Shown here: piece after piece, positions 9,322 to 17,940 of the stretch
Layout of the letters: every line of letters begins with the position of its first letter
Numbering within the stretch: the stretch's first letter is position 1
Assembly (NCBI RefSeq): GCF_021442025.1
Contig: NZ_CP090446.1
Location: 3,658,001-3,722,000, forward strand
Direction: 5' to 3'
Length of the DNA stretch: 64,000 nucleotides
Source of the DNA: Sphingobacterium sp. SRCM116780
Lineage (GTDB): Bacteria; Bacteroidota; Bacteroidia; Sphingobacteriales; Sphingobacteriaceae
The notes under the pieces: generated by a model
Told to the model about the DNA's origin: nothing
What the model saw: the letters and a program-made list of their open reading frames with translations, nothing else
Database searches by the model: none
Translations under genes and position numbers: made by a program

Positions 9322-10194
9322 TTATGCCAAAAACAAATTCTTATCTGTTTTGGGGATAAACCCCATCTGTTGTGCTTTATCAAACATCATTTCAATAGCG
9401 GCACGCCCCTCTTTTCCCAGTGCTATGGAATATTTATTAACGTAAAGTTCAATATGTTTATACATCACTTCTTCACTCATTTCTTGTGCATGAGCTTTTA
9501 TAAACGCCAATCCAGATTTAGGATTTGCAAAAGCAAAATCGACACTTGCACGTAATATACGGTTCAGCTTTTCCTTGATTTCTTTTGGTAAACTTCTTTT
9601 CACAACAATGCCTCCTAATGGGATAGGACAATTTGTCGTTTTTTCCCAATAGTCACCCAAATCAACTACTTTAAATAATCCTTTCTCTTCATAAGTGAAT
9701 CGATTTTCATGGATAATCAGCCCTAAATCAATATCTCCAGCTAATAAAGCCCCTTCAATTTCGGAGAAAACAAGCTCTTCTTTATTTTTCAACTGTGGAA
9801 AAGCCAGTCCCAATAGAAAATTTGCTGTTGTATATTTTCCTGGATAACCAACTTTCAATAATTCTAGTTCAGCAGTTAAAGGCTCACCTTTGTTTAATTT
9901 TTCTTGAAGTTTTCTAGCCAAATTTTCATCCTTTGTGATTAACATAGGACCAACTCCAAAACCAAGCGCGCTGCCTGCGTCCAAAAGTTCATAATCTTCC
10001 ACAGCATATGCAAACGCATGGTAACTTAATTTTGTAATCGCTAAGTCTCCTTTAAAAGCTTTTAGATTCAATGTTTCAACGTCTTGGTATTCAACGTCGA
10101 AATCAAGTCCTTCCGTATCTATTTTATGATGAATTAATGCATCAAAAATAAAGGTATCATTTGGACAGGGAGAAAAACCCAATGTCAATTTCAT
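9322..10194 (-). CDS. mqnD: 1,4-dihydroxy-6-naphthoate synthase (futalosine pathway)
   Basis: MqnD converts cyclic dehypoxanthinyl futalosine to 1,4-dihydroxy-6-naphthoate in the alternative route to menaquinone. The 290-residue product starts with the characteristic GFSPCPNDTFIFDALIH and continues with the periplasmic-binding-like fold, including LNLKAFKGDLAITKLSYHA, GFGVGPMLI and GLIIHENRFTY. No signal peptide is present. Its start overlaps the stop of the preceding small gene by 4 bases. mqnB of the same pathway lies at 60659, while mqnA, mqnC and mqnE are not in the window. Confidence 0.93.
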   Translation of the reverse strand: MKLTLGFSPCPNDTFIFDALIHHKIDTEGLDFDVEYQDVETLNLKAFKGDLAITKLSYHAFAYAVEDYELLDAGSALGFGVGPMLITKDENLARKLQEKLNKGEPLTAELELLKVGYPGKYTTANFLLGLAFPQLKNKEELVFSEIEGALLAGDIDLGLIIHENRFTYEEKGLFKVVDLGDYWEKTTNCPIPLGGIVVKRSLPKEIKEKLNRILRASVDFAFANPKSGLAFIKAHAQEMSEEVMYKHIELYVNKYSIALGKEGRAAIEMMFDKAQQMGFIPKTDKNLFLA

Positions 10195-10451
10195 ATCGAT
10201 AATCTATTTGTAAATATATAGAGAATGGTAGCGATAAAAGTTATCATTAATATTCCCTTTGCAACAGCATCTTTTCCGCCTTTAAATAAAAAACGCATGG
10301 CAATTAAGTTAATAAATACCGCAACCCCGTAAATCATCATCGGTTTTTGAGGTGTCCATGTTTGCACAATCTGCGTATATGTCGCCAGTAAATAAGCCAC
10401 TGCTGGCGCTATAGCACCGAGCAAAAGCCCTAAGCCTAAATTGTTTTTCAT
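10191..10451 (-). CDS. Small membrane protein, unknown function
   Basis: The 86-residue product has three hydrophobic segments (about residues 5-23, 37-56 and 66-82). The segment LGLGLLLGAIAPAVAYLLA opens the protein. It is sandwiched in an operon: one base after surE and overlapping mqnD by 4 bases. I do not recognise the family. The tight packing suggests it is translated, but nothing in the sequence ties it to menaquinone synthesis. Confidence 0.65.
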   Translation of the reverse strand: MKNNLGLGLLLGAIAPAVAYLLATYTQIVQTWTPQKPMMIYGVAVFINLIAMRFLFKGGKDAVAKGILMITFIATILYIFTNRLSI

Positions 10452-10452
10452 A

Positions 10453-11226
10453 TTACTGATCGAATCCCCAAGAATTTAATTCTGGAATAGCATGATGTGC
10501 TGTCATATCAAACTGAGTGGGTACAATCGCCACGTAACCATGACTCAGGGCAAATGAATCGGTATCCTCACCCCGATCTTCCAATTCAAACTTACCCGTC
10601 ATCCAATAATAATCTCGGTCACGAGGGTCTACACGCTCATCAAACTCTTCGACATAATGTCCCCCAGCTTGGCGACAGATTTTGATGCCGTTGATTGCGG
10701 AATCATTGGGGAAATTAACATTCAACAATGTACCTTTTGGAAGACCATTTGCCAAAACCTGCTTGGTAATAGACGTTAAATAAGATCTACAATGTGAAAA
10801 ATCAGCATCATACGCAAAATTATCTAACGAAAATCCAATAGAGGGGATGCCTTCAATCGCACCTTCAACCGCTGCAGACATGGTGCCTGAATATAATACA
10901 TTGATCGAATGATTCAATCCATGATTGATACCCGATACGCAAACATCAGGTTTTTTCCCTTTAAATATTTTATTCACTGCCAATTTAACACAATCAACAG
11001 GAGTTCCAGAACATTTGTACATTTCCACGCCTTCGTATAAATCAACACGATCCAGACGTAACGGACGACCAATAGTAATAGCATGCCCCATACCCGATTG
11101 CGGACTATCTGGTGCCACCACAACAACGTTTCCAATTTTCTGCATTTCCTCTATCAAAACTTTGATCCCGGGAGCTGTAATCCCATCATCGTTTACAACC
11201 AATATGGTTGGTTTTTTCTTTGTCAT
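10453..11226 (-). CDS. surE: 5'/3'-nucleotidase SurE
   Basis: SurE is a divalent-metal phosphatase acting on nucleoside 5'- and 3'-monophosphates. The 257-residue product shows the metal-binding NDDGITAPGI at residues 12-21, the DSPQSGMGHAIT segment, the SGINHGLN motif and YSGTMSAAVEG, all hallmarks of the family. It is cytoplasmic and of normal length. It begins a probable operon with the small membrane protein and mqnD. A hairpin upstream at 11253-11280 separates it from csbD. Confidence 0.96.
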   Translation of the reverse strand: MTKKKPTILVVNDDGITAPGIKVLIEEMQKIGNVVVVAPDSPQSGMGHAITIGRPLRLDRVDLYEGVEMYKCSGTPVDCVKLAVNKIFKGKKPDVCVSGINHGLNHSINVLYSGTMSAAVEGAIEGIPSIGFSLDNFAYDADFSHCRSYLTSITKQVLANGLPKGTLLNVNFPNDSAINGIKICRQAGGHYVEEFDERVDPRDRDYYWMTGKFELEDRGEDTDSFALSHGYVAIVPTQFDMTAHHAIPELNSWGFDQ

Positions 11227-11252
11227 GATGCTAATTTAATAAGAAAAAAAGA

Positions 11253-11280
11253 AAAGCGTTAGATTTTCATCTAACGCTTT
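11253..11280 (-). terminator. Terminator of csbD
   Basis: A 12-bp perfect stem (AAAGCGTTAGAT paired with its complement) closes a 4-base loop that reads GAAA in minus-strand RNA. Minus-strand transcription then runs into a U-rich stretch (11240-11250), so it ends the csbD transcript. Confidence 0.8.
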
Positions 11281-11302
11281 ACATATTATACAATAAAAAG
11301 AC

Positions 11303-11491
11303 TTATCCCAAGCTTTTTAACCAGTCAACAACTTCTTCTCTTGCTTTTCCGAGCTTTTGTTGTAGACGTCCTAATAATTCATCATCTTTACCTTCTTCAT
11401 AGGCTAAATCGTCCTCTGTCCAATCGGCATATTCTTGTTTGATTTTGCCTTTTACTTCGTTCCATTTACCTTTCAAATTCAATTCATCCAT
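11303..11491 (-). CDS. CsbD family stress-response protein
   Basis: A 62-residue hydrophilic, charged protein with the CsbD signature [21 protein letters not shown], followed by an acidic middle and [18 protein letters not shown]. CsbD-like proteins are abundant general-stress proteins of unknown biochemical role (sigma-B controlled in Bacillus). It is a single-gene unit ended by the hairpin at 11253-11280. A near-perfect Shine-Dalgarno sequence (AGGAGGA, complement of 11499-11505) precedes it, which is uncommon in Bacteroidota and suggests high-level translation. Confidence 0.9.
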   Translation of the reverse strand: MDELNLKGKWNEVKGKIKQEYADWTEDDLAYEEGKDDELLGRLQQKLGKAREEVVDWLKSLG

Positions 11492-11498
11492 GTGTATG

Positions 11499-11505
11499 TC
11501 CTCCT
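11499..11505 (-). promoter_or_regulatory. Strong Shine-Dalgarno sequence before csbD
   Basis: AGGAGGA on the minus strand lies 7 bases before the csbD ATG. Most genes in this window lack a recognisable Shine-Dalgarno sequence, so this one stands out. Confidence 0.6.
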
Positions 11506-11643
11506 AATTTATTTACTTGTTATCTATATAACGAAAACAACTCTGGTGTTATTTTGTTTGGATCGGAATAATATTTTAAAATAATAAAAAGGATCAGTTC
11601 CCTTTTCATTAACTTAGCCCGCTCAAATAAATTTCCAAATTAA

Positions 11644-12555
11644 ATGGTAAATTTTGTACTTATTATTTTCTGTATCTGTGCGGGAATGTTGTTTAAACAT
11701 TTCAAATTAATCCCCGAAAATGCCTACAAGAGTATTAATATTTGGGTGTTATATATTGCCCTGCCCGCCGTTTCTTTTAAATACATTCCGCAGATTACAT
11801 GGAGCACACAGCTCCTATTCCCCGTCATATCGCCAATCATTGTATTTGCCGGAAGCTGGCTATTTATGGAAATTTATTGTCGATATAAGGGGTATAGTCA
11901 ACGTTCAAGAAGTACATTAGAATTATCTGCTGCCTATAGTAACACTTCCTTTATCGGTTTTCCATTAATCATTGCCTATTATGGCGAACAGAACTTAAGT
12001 ATTGCGATCATTTGTGATCAGGTCAATTTTATGTTGCTGGCTACTGCTGGGATTATATGCGCGATCAAAGGTGATCGTTCAAATAAAGAGGGTATCAAGA
12101 CAACCGCTTTGATAAAAAGACTCTTGACGTTTCCTCCATTTATTGCTTGCGTGGCTGCACTTATACTCAGCCAACTAGCCAATATAAGTATATCCGAACC
12201 ATTTTTTGACAAAATAGCGGCTACAGTTGGTCCTTTAGCATTATTTTCAGTCGGTCTACAATTACAATTTAAAGGGCTTAAACAAGAGATCTCTCAAATC
12301 TCTGTGACCTTACTTTATAAATTGATTCTTGCTCCTTTGCTCGTCCTTCTGGCCGCCCTATGCCTAGGTATCCACGGAGATATTGCTCGAGTAAGCATTA
12401 TGGAAGCCGCTATGCCGACCTTAATCACCGCAAGCATGGTTGTTCAACAGTTCCGATTAAACACCAAATTAATTAACCTCGTTATTGGATTGGGGATCAT
12501 ATTAAGTTTACTAACAACCGCTATGTGGTCTTACATCATTGCTTTTTTTATCTAA
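11644..12555 (+). CDS. AEC family transporter (auxin-efflux-carrier type)
   Basis: The 303-residue, very hydrophobic product has about ten membrane helices in two halves separated by a hydrophilic loop (around residues 137-150, GDRSNKEGIKTT). The AYSNTSFIGFPLI and GLQLQFKGLKQE motifs are typical of the AEC superfamily. Members move organic acids or other small anions across the inner membrane. It sits 94 bases upstream of kduI on the same strand, so a role in uronate export or import is possible but unproven. Confidence 0.85.
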   Translation: MVNFVLIIFCICAGMLFKHFKLIPENAYKSINIWVLYIALPAVSFKYIPQITWSTQLLFPVISPIIVFAGSWLFMEIYCRYKGYSQRSRSTLELSAAYSNTSFIGFPLIIAYYGEQNLSIAIICDQVNFMLLATAGIICAIKGDRSNKEGIKTTALIKRLLTFPPFIACVAALILSQLANISISEPFFDKIAATVGPLALFSVGLQLQFKGLKQEISQISVTLLYKLILAPLLVLLAALCLGIHGDIARVSIMEAAMPTLITASMVVQQFRLNTKLINLVIGLGIILSLLTTAMWSYIIAFFI

Positions 12556-12649
12556 CCGTTTTCGATAACGATTGCGAAGATTATGGTCGTTTATGATCTT
12601 TTAAAGTCTTATTTTTAGGATATTTGTTAAAAGACGCATACATATCAAT

Positions 12650-13495
12650 ATGAAAACGAATTATGAATCGCGTTATGCGATTAGTCCAAAGGAATGTAAA
12701 ACATTAGATACAAAATCATTAAGAGAGAATTTTTTAATCGAAACGATCTTCAAAGCAGATCAAGTTCATTTTGTCTATACACACTATGATCGTTATATGG
12801 TAGGTGGTGCAATGCCCGTTTCAGAAAAAATAAAACTAGAAACCATTCCTACATTATTAAAAGAACCTTTTTTCTTGAGCCGAAGAGAGCTGGGAATTAT
12901 CAATGTGGGTGCTGCTGGTCAGGTAGAGGTGGATGGTACGACCTACGATTTGCAATACAAAGAAGCTCTATATATTGGTAAGGGTGCCGAAAATGTTTTA
13001 TTCAGCAGCAAAGATGCTTCCCATCCCGCCAAGTTTTATTTAAATTCAACTCCTGCTCATCATCCTTATCCAACGAAGAAAGTAACAAAAGCGGAAGCAA
13101 ATAAAATTGAATTAGGGTCTTTAGAAACGGCTAATCATAGAATAATCAACCAAATGTTGTTAAACAAAGTTGTTGATACCTGTCAATTGCAAATGGGCAT
13201 GACAGAATTAAAACCTGGATCTGTATGGAATACCATGCCTGCGCATACACACGATCGACGGATGGAAGTTTACTTTTATTTTGAAGTCCCAGAGGGTCAA
13301 GCGGTCTCCCATTTTATGGGACCTGTTGACGAGACTCGTCATATTTGGATGAAAAATGAACAAGCGGTTATCTCTCCACCTTGGTCAATCCATTCCGGTG
13401 CTGGCACCAGTAATTATACTTTTATTTGGGGTATGGCAGGGGAAAATTTAGACTATGACGATATGGATAAATCTGCTATTACAGATTTAAAATAA
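12650..13495 (+). CDS. kduI: 5-dehydro-4-deoxy-D-glucuronate isomerase
   Basis: KduI isomerises 5-keto-4-deoxyuronate, the product of unsaturated oligouronide breakdown, to 2,5-diketo-3-deoxygluconate. The 281-residue length matches the family. The C-terminal cupin holds the zinc site MPAHTHDRRMEVYFYFE, and PPWSIHSGAGTSNYTFIWGM near the end is the expected signature. KduI is cytoplasmic. It is the first gene of kduI-DUF4861-kduD (8-base gap to the next). Confidence 0.96.
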   Translation: MKTNYESRYAISPKECKTLDTKSLRENFLIETIFKADQVHFVYTHYDRYMVGGAMPVSEKIKLETIPTLLKEPFFLSRRELGIINVGAAGQVEVDGTTYDLQYKEALYIGKGAENVLFSSKDASHPAKFYLNSTPAHHPYPTKKVTKAEANKIELGSLETANHRIINQMLLNKVVDTCQLQMGMTELKPGSVWNTMPAHTHDRRMEVYFYFEVPEGQAVSHFMGPVDETRHIWMKNEQAVISPPWSIHSGAGTSNYTFIWGMAGENLDYDDMDKSAITDLK

Positions 13496-13502
13496 AAACA
13501 GC

Positions 13503-14627
13503 ATGAAAATATTATTATCTGCGACCTTGGTATTGGGCATGGCAACGAGTTTGTTGACCCAAAACAAGCATTCTTTAATTATCAAAAACGCATCTTCTTT
13601 TGAAAGAAAGGAAGTCGTAAGCATTCCTTATGAAAAGTTTAAAAATCATTTTGGACTAAAAGATACTATTTTCACCATCTTGGATCAGGGCACCAAGAAA
13701 CCACTGGTTTTTCAATTGGAAAAATTAGGAAAATCTATCCCACAAAACGTTTTGATAGCTATTCAAATAGCTCCTCAAGGAAAATTAGAACTCGCTGTTT
13801 CTGCTGATTCACCTCCAAAAGCTGTTGTTCAAACTTTTGCTCGCTACGTTCCCGAGCGCAAGGATGATTTTGCATGGGAAAATAATGTCGTTGCTTTTCG
13901 AGCCTATGGAAAAGCATTAGAGGGAACATCCGAAGATGCTCAGGGATTTGATTTTTGGTCAAAACGTACGGATGAATTGATTATCAACGAATGGTACAAA
14001 ACAGGCGATTATCATGCTGACCATGGGAAGGGATTAGATTACTATTCGGTAGGACAAACATTAGGTGTGGGTGATATGGCTCTGTATTTTGATGATCAAA
14101 TCCAATACAGCAAACATTACCGTCGATATGAGGTCTTAGACAATGGCCCTATTCGCTCTACCTTCAAATTAATTTATGAGCCCCAGGAGATAAACGGGCA
14201 CGGTATAACCATCGAGAAGATCGTTTCCCTTGATGCAGAAAGCCAACTGAATAAAGTTACGCTATCTGTAAAGAATATGAATGCCACTTCAACCCCCATT
14301 GTTATTGGTCTAGCAAAACGTAACGAGCAGAACCCGAACTGGACGATTAATAAGAAAGCAAATTATTTTGCCTATTGGGAACCTGAACAGAATGGAAATA
14401 GCACAGGAACAGCTTTACTATTTCCGACAGGTCTTACAACGTTCATCGATACTCCGACTCAGTTTCTATGGAAAACAACTGTAAAAAACAACCAAAGTCT
14501 GACTTACTATACAGGTGCTGCATTCAATAAAGCGAGCAAAATACAATCGATGGATGCTTGGAAAGAGTACTTACAAAAAACAGCTAAGCAGATACAAAAA
14601 CCTTTAATCATAAGCTATAAAAAATAA
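13503..14627 (+). CDS. DUF4861 family secreted protein
   Basis: The 374-residue product begins with an uncleaved or short signal-like segment (MKILLSATLVLGMATSLLTQ) and reads through to a C-terminal ...KPLIISYKK. Its position between kduI and kduD, together with segments such as GTSEDAQGFDFWSKRTDELI and YHADHGKGLDYYSVG, matches my memory of DUF4861, a family found in Bacteroidota uronate and pectin loci. Activity is not established; a role in processing uronic-acid oligosaccharides in the periplasm is inferred from context. Its stop codon overlaps the kduD start by one base (TAATG). Confidence 0.8.
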   Translation: MKILLSATLVLGMATSLLTQNKHSLIIKNASSFERKEVVSIPYEKFKNHFGLKDTIFTILDQGTKKPLVFQLEKLGKSIPQNVLIAIQIAPQGKLELAVSADSPPKAVVQTFARYVPERKDDFAWENNVVAFRAYGKALEGTSEDAQGFDFWSKRTDELIINEWYKTGDYHADHGKGLDYYSVGQTLGVGDMALYFDDQIQYSKHYRRYEVLDNGPIRSTFKLIYEPQEINGHGITIEKIVSLDAESQLNKVTLSVKNMNATSTPIVIGLAKRNEQNPNWTINKKANYFAYWEPEQNGNSTGTALLFPTGLTTFIDTPTQFLWKTTVKNNQSLTYYTGAAFNKASKIQSMDAWKEYLQKTAKQIQKPLIISYKK

Positions 14628-15397
14628 TGTCTATACTTCAATCATTTGATCTAACGGGTAAAATCGCTTTAGTAACAGGATGCAAAAGAGGAATCGGAAA
14701 AGCGATGGCGGAGGCTTTGGCTGAAGCTGGAGCTGATATTATTGGCGTCTCCGCAACATTGGAGTTAGCGGACTCGGATATTGAAAAATCAATTCAATCT
14801 ATCGGTAGAAAATTTTATGCTTATCGGTGTGATTTTTCAAAAAGAGAAGACTTATATGCTTTTATCCATCATGTAAAAGCTGCACACCCTGTCATTGATA
14901 TTCTTTTGAACAACGCTGGTAATATTTTACGCCAACCTGCAGCAGAACATACTGATGAATATTGGGATGAAATTATCGAAATCAATCAGAATGCGCAATT
15001 CATTTTGACTAGAGAAATTGGGAAAGATATGATTTCACGTGGAACAGGAAAGATCGTATTTACGGCATCTTTACTATCTTTTCAAGGAGGCATCAATGTT
15101 CCTGGATATGCAGCCTCCAAAGGTGCTATTGCTTCTTTGACAAAAGCATTTGCAAATGAGTGGGCCTCCAAAGGTGTCAATGTTAACGCGATTGCTCCTG
15201 GTTATATTGCAACCAATAATACAGAGGCTTTACGCGATGATCCAGGAAGATCTTCTGCTATTTTAGGCAGGATTCCTGCGGCCAGATGGGGACAACCGGA
15301 AGACTTCAAAGGCCCTGTCTTATTCTTGGTTTCAAAAGCCGCGGATTATGTTCATGGAACTATTTTAACTGTAGACGGTGGTTGGATGGGTCGATAG
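14627..15397 (+). CDS. kduD: 2-dehydro-3-deoxy-D-gluconate 5-dehydrogenase (SDR)
   Basis: KduD reduces 2,5-diketo-3-deoxygluconate to 2-keto-3-deoxygluconate with NAD(P)H, the step after KduI. The 256-residue short-chain dehydrogenase has the cofactor motif GCKRGIGKA (18-26), NNAGN, the catalytic Ser in TASLLSFQGG and the YxxxK in GYAASKGA. The ending GTILTVDGGWMGR is typical. It is coupled to the DUF4861 gene by a one-base overlap and closed by a hairpin at 15413-15436. Other SDRs could act on related sugars, but the kduI linkage makes this call firm. Confidence 0.94.
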   Translation: MSILQSFDLTGKIALVTGCKRGIGKAMAEALAEAGADIIGVSATLELADSDIEKSIQSIGRKFYAYRCDFSKREDLYAFIHHVKAAHPVIDILLNNAGNILRQPAAEHTDEYWDEIIEINQNAQFILTREIGKDMISRGTGKIVFTASLLSFQGGINVPGYAASKGAIASLTKAFANEWASKGVNVNAIAPGYIATNNTEALRDDPGRSSAILGRIPAARWGQPEDFKGPVLFLVSKAADYVHGTILTVDGGWMGR

Positions 15398-15412
15398 ATT
15401 AAAGCTATTCGG

Positions 15413-15436
15413 GAGACTTATTAAAAAATAAGTCTC
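15413..15436. terminator. Terminator of the kdu operon
   Basis: A 10-bp stem (GAGACTTATT with its complement) and AAAA loop are followed by a T-rich run (15437-15448). It lies between the convergent kduD and FGE-like genes and may serve both. Confidence 0.7.
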
Positions 15437-15437
15437 T

Positions 15438-16256
15438 TTATTTTTTCTTAACGATTCGAAAACCGAGATTACTAAAAGAGGCATTGGGATTGACCGAACC
15501 AATAAATTGCGAATTGAAGGAGGCACAACTATTTTTACTGCACCACCAAGATCCTCCTCGTGCATGGGCTACTTTTCGCTCTTTATCACGAGCTAAAGAT
15601 CCTTCACAAAATTCAAAGACATTACCATACACATCATACAACCCCCAAGGGTTTGCTTTGAAGGTTTTAACAGGTGAGGTGTATAGATAACCATCAGCAG
15701 TATCGGCAACGAGGTGGTCTCTACCATGCCAGATATTGGCAAACTCCTTTATATTCGTCAAACTTACCCCATCAAAATATTTCGTCTCTGAACCAGCTCT
15801 TGATGCTACCTCCCATTCATCTAAAGAGGGCAAACGAACACCTGCCCATTCACAATAAGCTAACGCATCCCGATAGGAAATACAAGTAACCGGATGATTC
15901 ATTTTTTCTTCAATACCAGCTCGACTCACTCCATTTGGATAGCGCCAATAAGCGGTGCTGTCTTGTATCCATCGAAATTCTTCCAGCCCTGGTTCAAATA
16001 CCATGGCGTTGTGAAAACGCTCTGCTAAGGTGATATAATGAGTCGTCTCTACAAAGTTTGCAAATGCAGCATTTGTTAATTCCGCTTCTGCAATTGAAAA
16101 AGCCTCAATTTTAACAGCTCTCTTTGGGTTGTCTACGCTCATCGAATCTCCCAAAATATAAGTACCCTGCTGAATAGTGATAAACTTTTGTTCTTGGGCA
16201 ATAGACCTGCTACAGCAAAAAATAATGAACATACACAAGATCCAGCTTTCTTTCAT
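15438..16256 (-). CDS. Secreted formylglycine-generating-enzyme (SUMF1/FGE) family protein
   Basis: The start MKESW at 16256 gives a clear signal peptide (ILCMFIIFCCSRSIAQ) and sits 7 bases after the upstream stop; the longer frame to 16370 overlaps that gene and is unlikely. The 272-residue product has the FGE-sulfatase fold motifs: PVTCISYRDALAYCEWAG, RLPSLDEWEVASRAG, NPWGLYDVYGNVFEFCEG, ARGGSWW and LGFRIVKK. The segment WWCSKNSC has the C-x4-C spacing of the copper-binding cysteines in active FGEs. FGEs oxidise a sulfatase cysteine to formylglycine, but many Bacteroidota members serve other roles, such as GldK/GldJ in gliding. No sulfatase gene is in view. Confidence 0.85.
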   Translation of the reverse strand: MKESWILCMFIIFCCSRSIAQEQKFITIQQGTYILGDSMSVDNPKRAVKIEAFSIAEAELTNAAFANFVETTHYITLAERFHNAMVFEPGLEEFRWIQDSTAYWRYPNGVSRAGIEEKMNHPVTCISYRDALAYCEWAGVRLPSLDEWEVASRAGSETKYFDGVSLTNIKEFANIWHGRDHLVADTADGYLYTSPVKTFKANPWGLYDVYGNVFEFCEGSLARDKERKVAHARGGSWWCSKNSCASFNSQFIGSVNPNASFSNLGFRIVKKK

Positions 16257-16263
16257 CGTGCGA

Positions 16264-17028
16264 TTATTTTGAAGATTTTTGCTTAAAATACGCTTGAGCT
16301 GTCGACAATAAAAATTGTTCATTCGCCTGATTAAAATTAACTGAAGCTGTATAGCTGTAATCATCACCATATAATTTCTGATACATCCTGGATTGTAGAT
16401 ATGGTGTATCTTTTCCTTTTTTTAATATTAATGATAGCACGGTCAAAGCATCCTTATCTTTTTTATTTGCTTGATAATAACGAATGATGGCCGGAATACT
16501 TTCCCAAGCAGAAATTTCTATGAGAGCAGCTTTTAAATTAACCCCCATATGCTTCTTGATACGAATGGTTTCAAAAATCAATTTTTGAACAGTATCCCGA
16601 TTTTGCTTCAGAAATTTTCGTTGATCTTCACTCCATTCAACACCGGAAATCGCGGAAGTCAATACGCCAAAGATTTTTTGCTCTTCTCCTTTACTTGTCA
16701 TATCGTCCACACATGCTTGACTATACATCTCTGGATGAATCATCACATACGTGAATTGCTCTTTTAAGTTCAGTTTTTTTAAGTCCGTTTTTGAAAGTGC
16801 AGAAATATGATCTTCAATCATCATATCGCCTTCTGGTTCTTTGATTTTTTTTATTAATTTTTCAACTTTTATTAATCCAAAAGTAGGCTTTGTCTCCTGT
16901 TCACGGTATGTTCTATAAACGCGATCTGCTGCTGTTGGTTCCTCATAAACATACTCCTGTGCGGCCAATTTTGTACATAGAAAACAGAGCACACTAAAAA
17001 CGATTAGCGTTTTGATTGTTCGTTTCAT
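16264..17028 (-). CDS. Secreted protein of unknown family, paralog of the upstream gene
   Basis: A 254-residue product with a signal peptide (TLIVFSVLCFLCTKLAAQ). It is clearly related to the adjacent 252-residue protein: both share KEQFTYVMIHPE/REKFTYVMIHAE, a Cys in the next few residues, KIFG-L, NRDTVQKLI/NRDSVMQLI, MGVN-KAALIEISAWE/MGVN-KEAILEINAWE, KDALT, QKLYG and a Tyr-rich N-AN-E ending. The fold looks mainly helical. I do not recognise it. It lies one base downstream of its paralog and 7 bases upstream of the FGE-like gene, so the three form an operon of exported proteins. Confidence 0.75.
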   Translation of the reverse strand: MKRTIKTLIVFSVLCFLCTKLAAQEYVYEEPTAADRVYRTYREQETKPTFGLIKVEKLIKKIKEPEGDMMIEDHISALSKTDLKKLNLKEQFTYVMIHPEMYSQACVDDMTSKGEEQKIFGVLTSAISGVEWSEDQRKFLKQNRDTVQKLIFETIRIKKHMGVNLKAALIEISAWESIPAIIRYYQANKKDKDALTVLSLILKKGKDTPYLQSRMYQKLYGDDYSYTASVNFNQANEQFLLSTAQAYFKQKSSK

Positions 17029-17029
17029 A

Positions 17030-17788
17030 TTACTTCATCCTTTCTTTATAGTAACGATTAGCACGAGCGCAGATTAAATCTTCATTTGCCTTATTGTAAT
17101 TCAAAAAAGAATAATAATTGCTTTCCGAGCCATACAGTTTTTGAAAGGCTGTTGATTTTAAAAATTCCTCATACTCTCCTCTTTTCATCAATAACATGAG
17201 TAAGGTCAATGCATCTTTGTCCAAAGGAGTCTTTTCTATATAGGTTATCATAAAAGGAATCATTTCCCAAGCATTGATCTCTAGAATTGCTTCTTTATAA
17301 TTTACACCCATTCTTTTACTACGCAGCACAGACTCTTGAATGAGTTGCATAACAGAATCTCGATTTTCAACTAGAAAATCTACTTGTCGTTGACTCCAAA
17401 GTGCCTCATTAAATCCCGTTTCAAGAGCTCCAAAAATTTTCTTTTGAATATCATTCTGATACTCTGGAATCGCACAATTTTGCTCTGAAAGTTCTGCATG
17501 AATCATGACATAGGTAAATTTTTCTCTTAAACTCAACGATTTAAACTGTGCAGTAGTCAAAGCCTCAATTCCTCCATCAGAGCTTCCCATCGGATCTTCT
17601 TTTAATGTAATCGCTGCAATAAGCTTCTTCACTTTCTCTAAACCATAGGGAGGAATGGTCATCTTCGTTCGCCATTCATAATCCTTTTCATCTATACGGT
17701 AAGGACTTTTATCTTCTTCCGTTGATTGAGCAGAGGCCTGTGTAAAGCCTGAAAACAATAAGATAAGTAATAAAAAGTAAAGTCTCAT
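17030..17788 (-). CDS. Secreted protein of unknown family, first of two tandem paralogs
   Basis: A 252-residue product with a signal peptide (LYFLLLILLFSGFTQASAQ). The mature part is helical and charged, with one Cys in AELSEQNC, and mirrors the next gene over nearly its full length (see that entry). Divergence is high enough that the duplication is not recent. It is the promoter-proximal gene of the three-gene operon ending with the FGE-like protein. No known domain is recognised; periplasmic or outer-membrane location is inferred from the signal peptide only. Confidence 0.75.
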   Translation of the reverse strand: MRLYFLLLILLFSGFTQASAQSTEEDKSPYRIDEKDYEWRTKMTIPPYGLEKVKKLIAAITLKEDPMGSSDGGIEALTTAQFKSLSLREKFTYVMIHAELSEQNCAIPEYQNDIQKKIFGALETGFNEALWSQRQVDFLVENRDSVMQLIQESVLRSKRMGVNYKEAILEINAWEMIPFMITYIEKTPLDKDALTLLMLLMKRGEYEEFLKSTAFQKLYGSESNYYSFLNYNKANEDLICARANRYYKERMK

Positions 17789-17940
17789 TTGCTTTTTTCT
17801 TTAAAAATAATCAAAACAGTTGAATTTATCTTTATCTAAGTAATGAATAAGCTGTTACAAGGTAAAATTTTAGTGTTCAACTGGTGTCTATTCCTAAATT
17901 ACCCTTACACAAATCGGAGTAATTATTAATTTTATATAAT

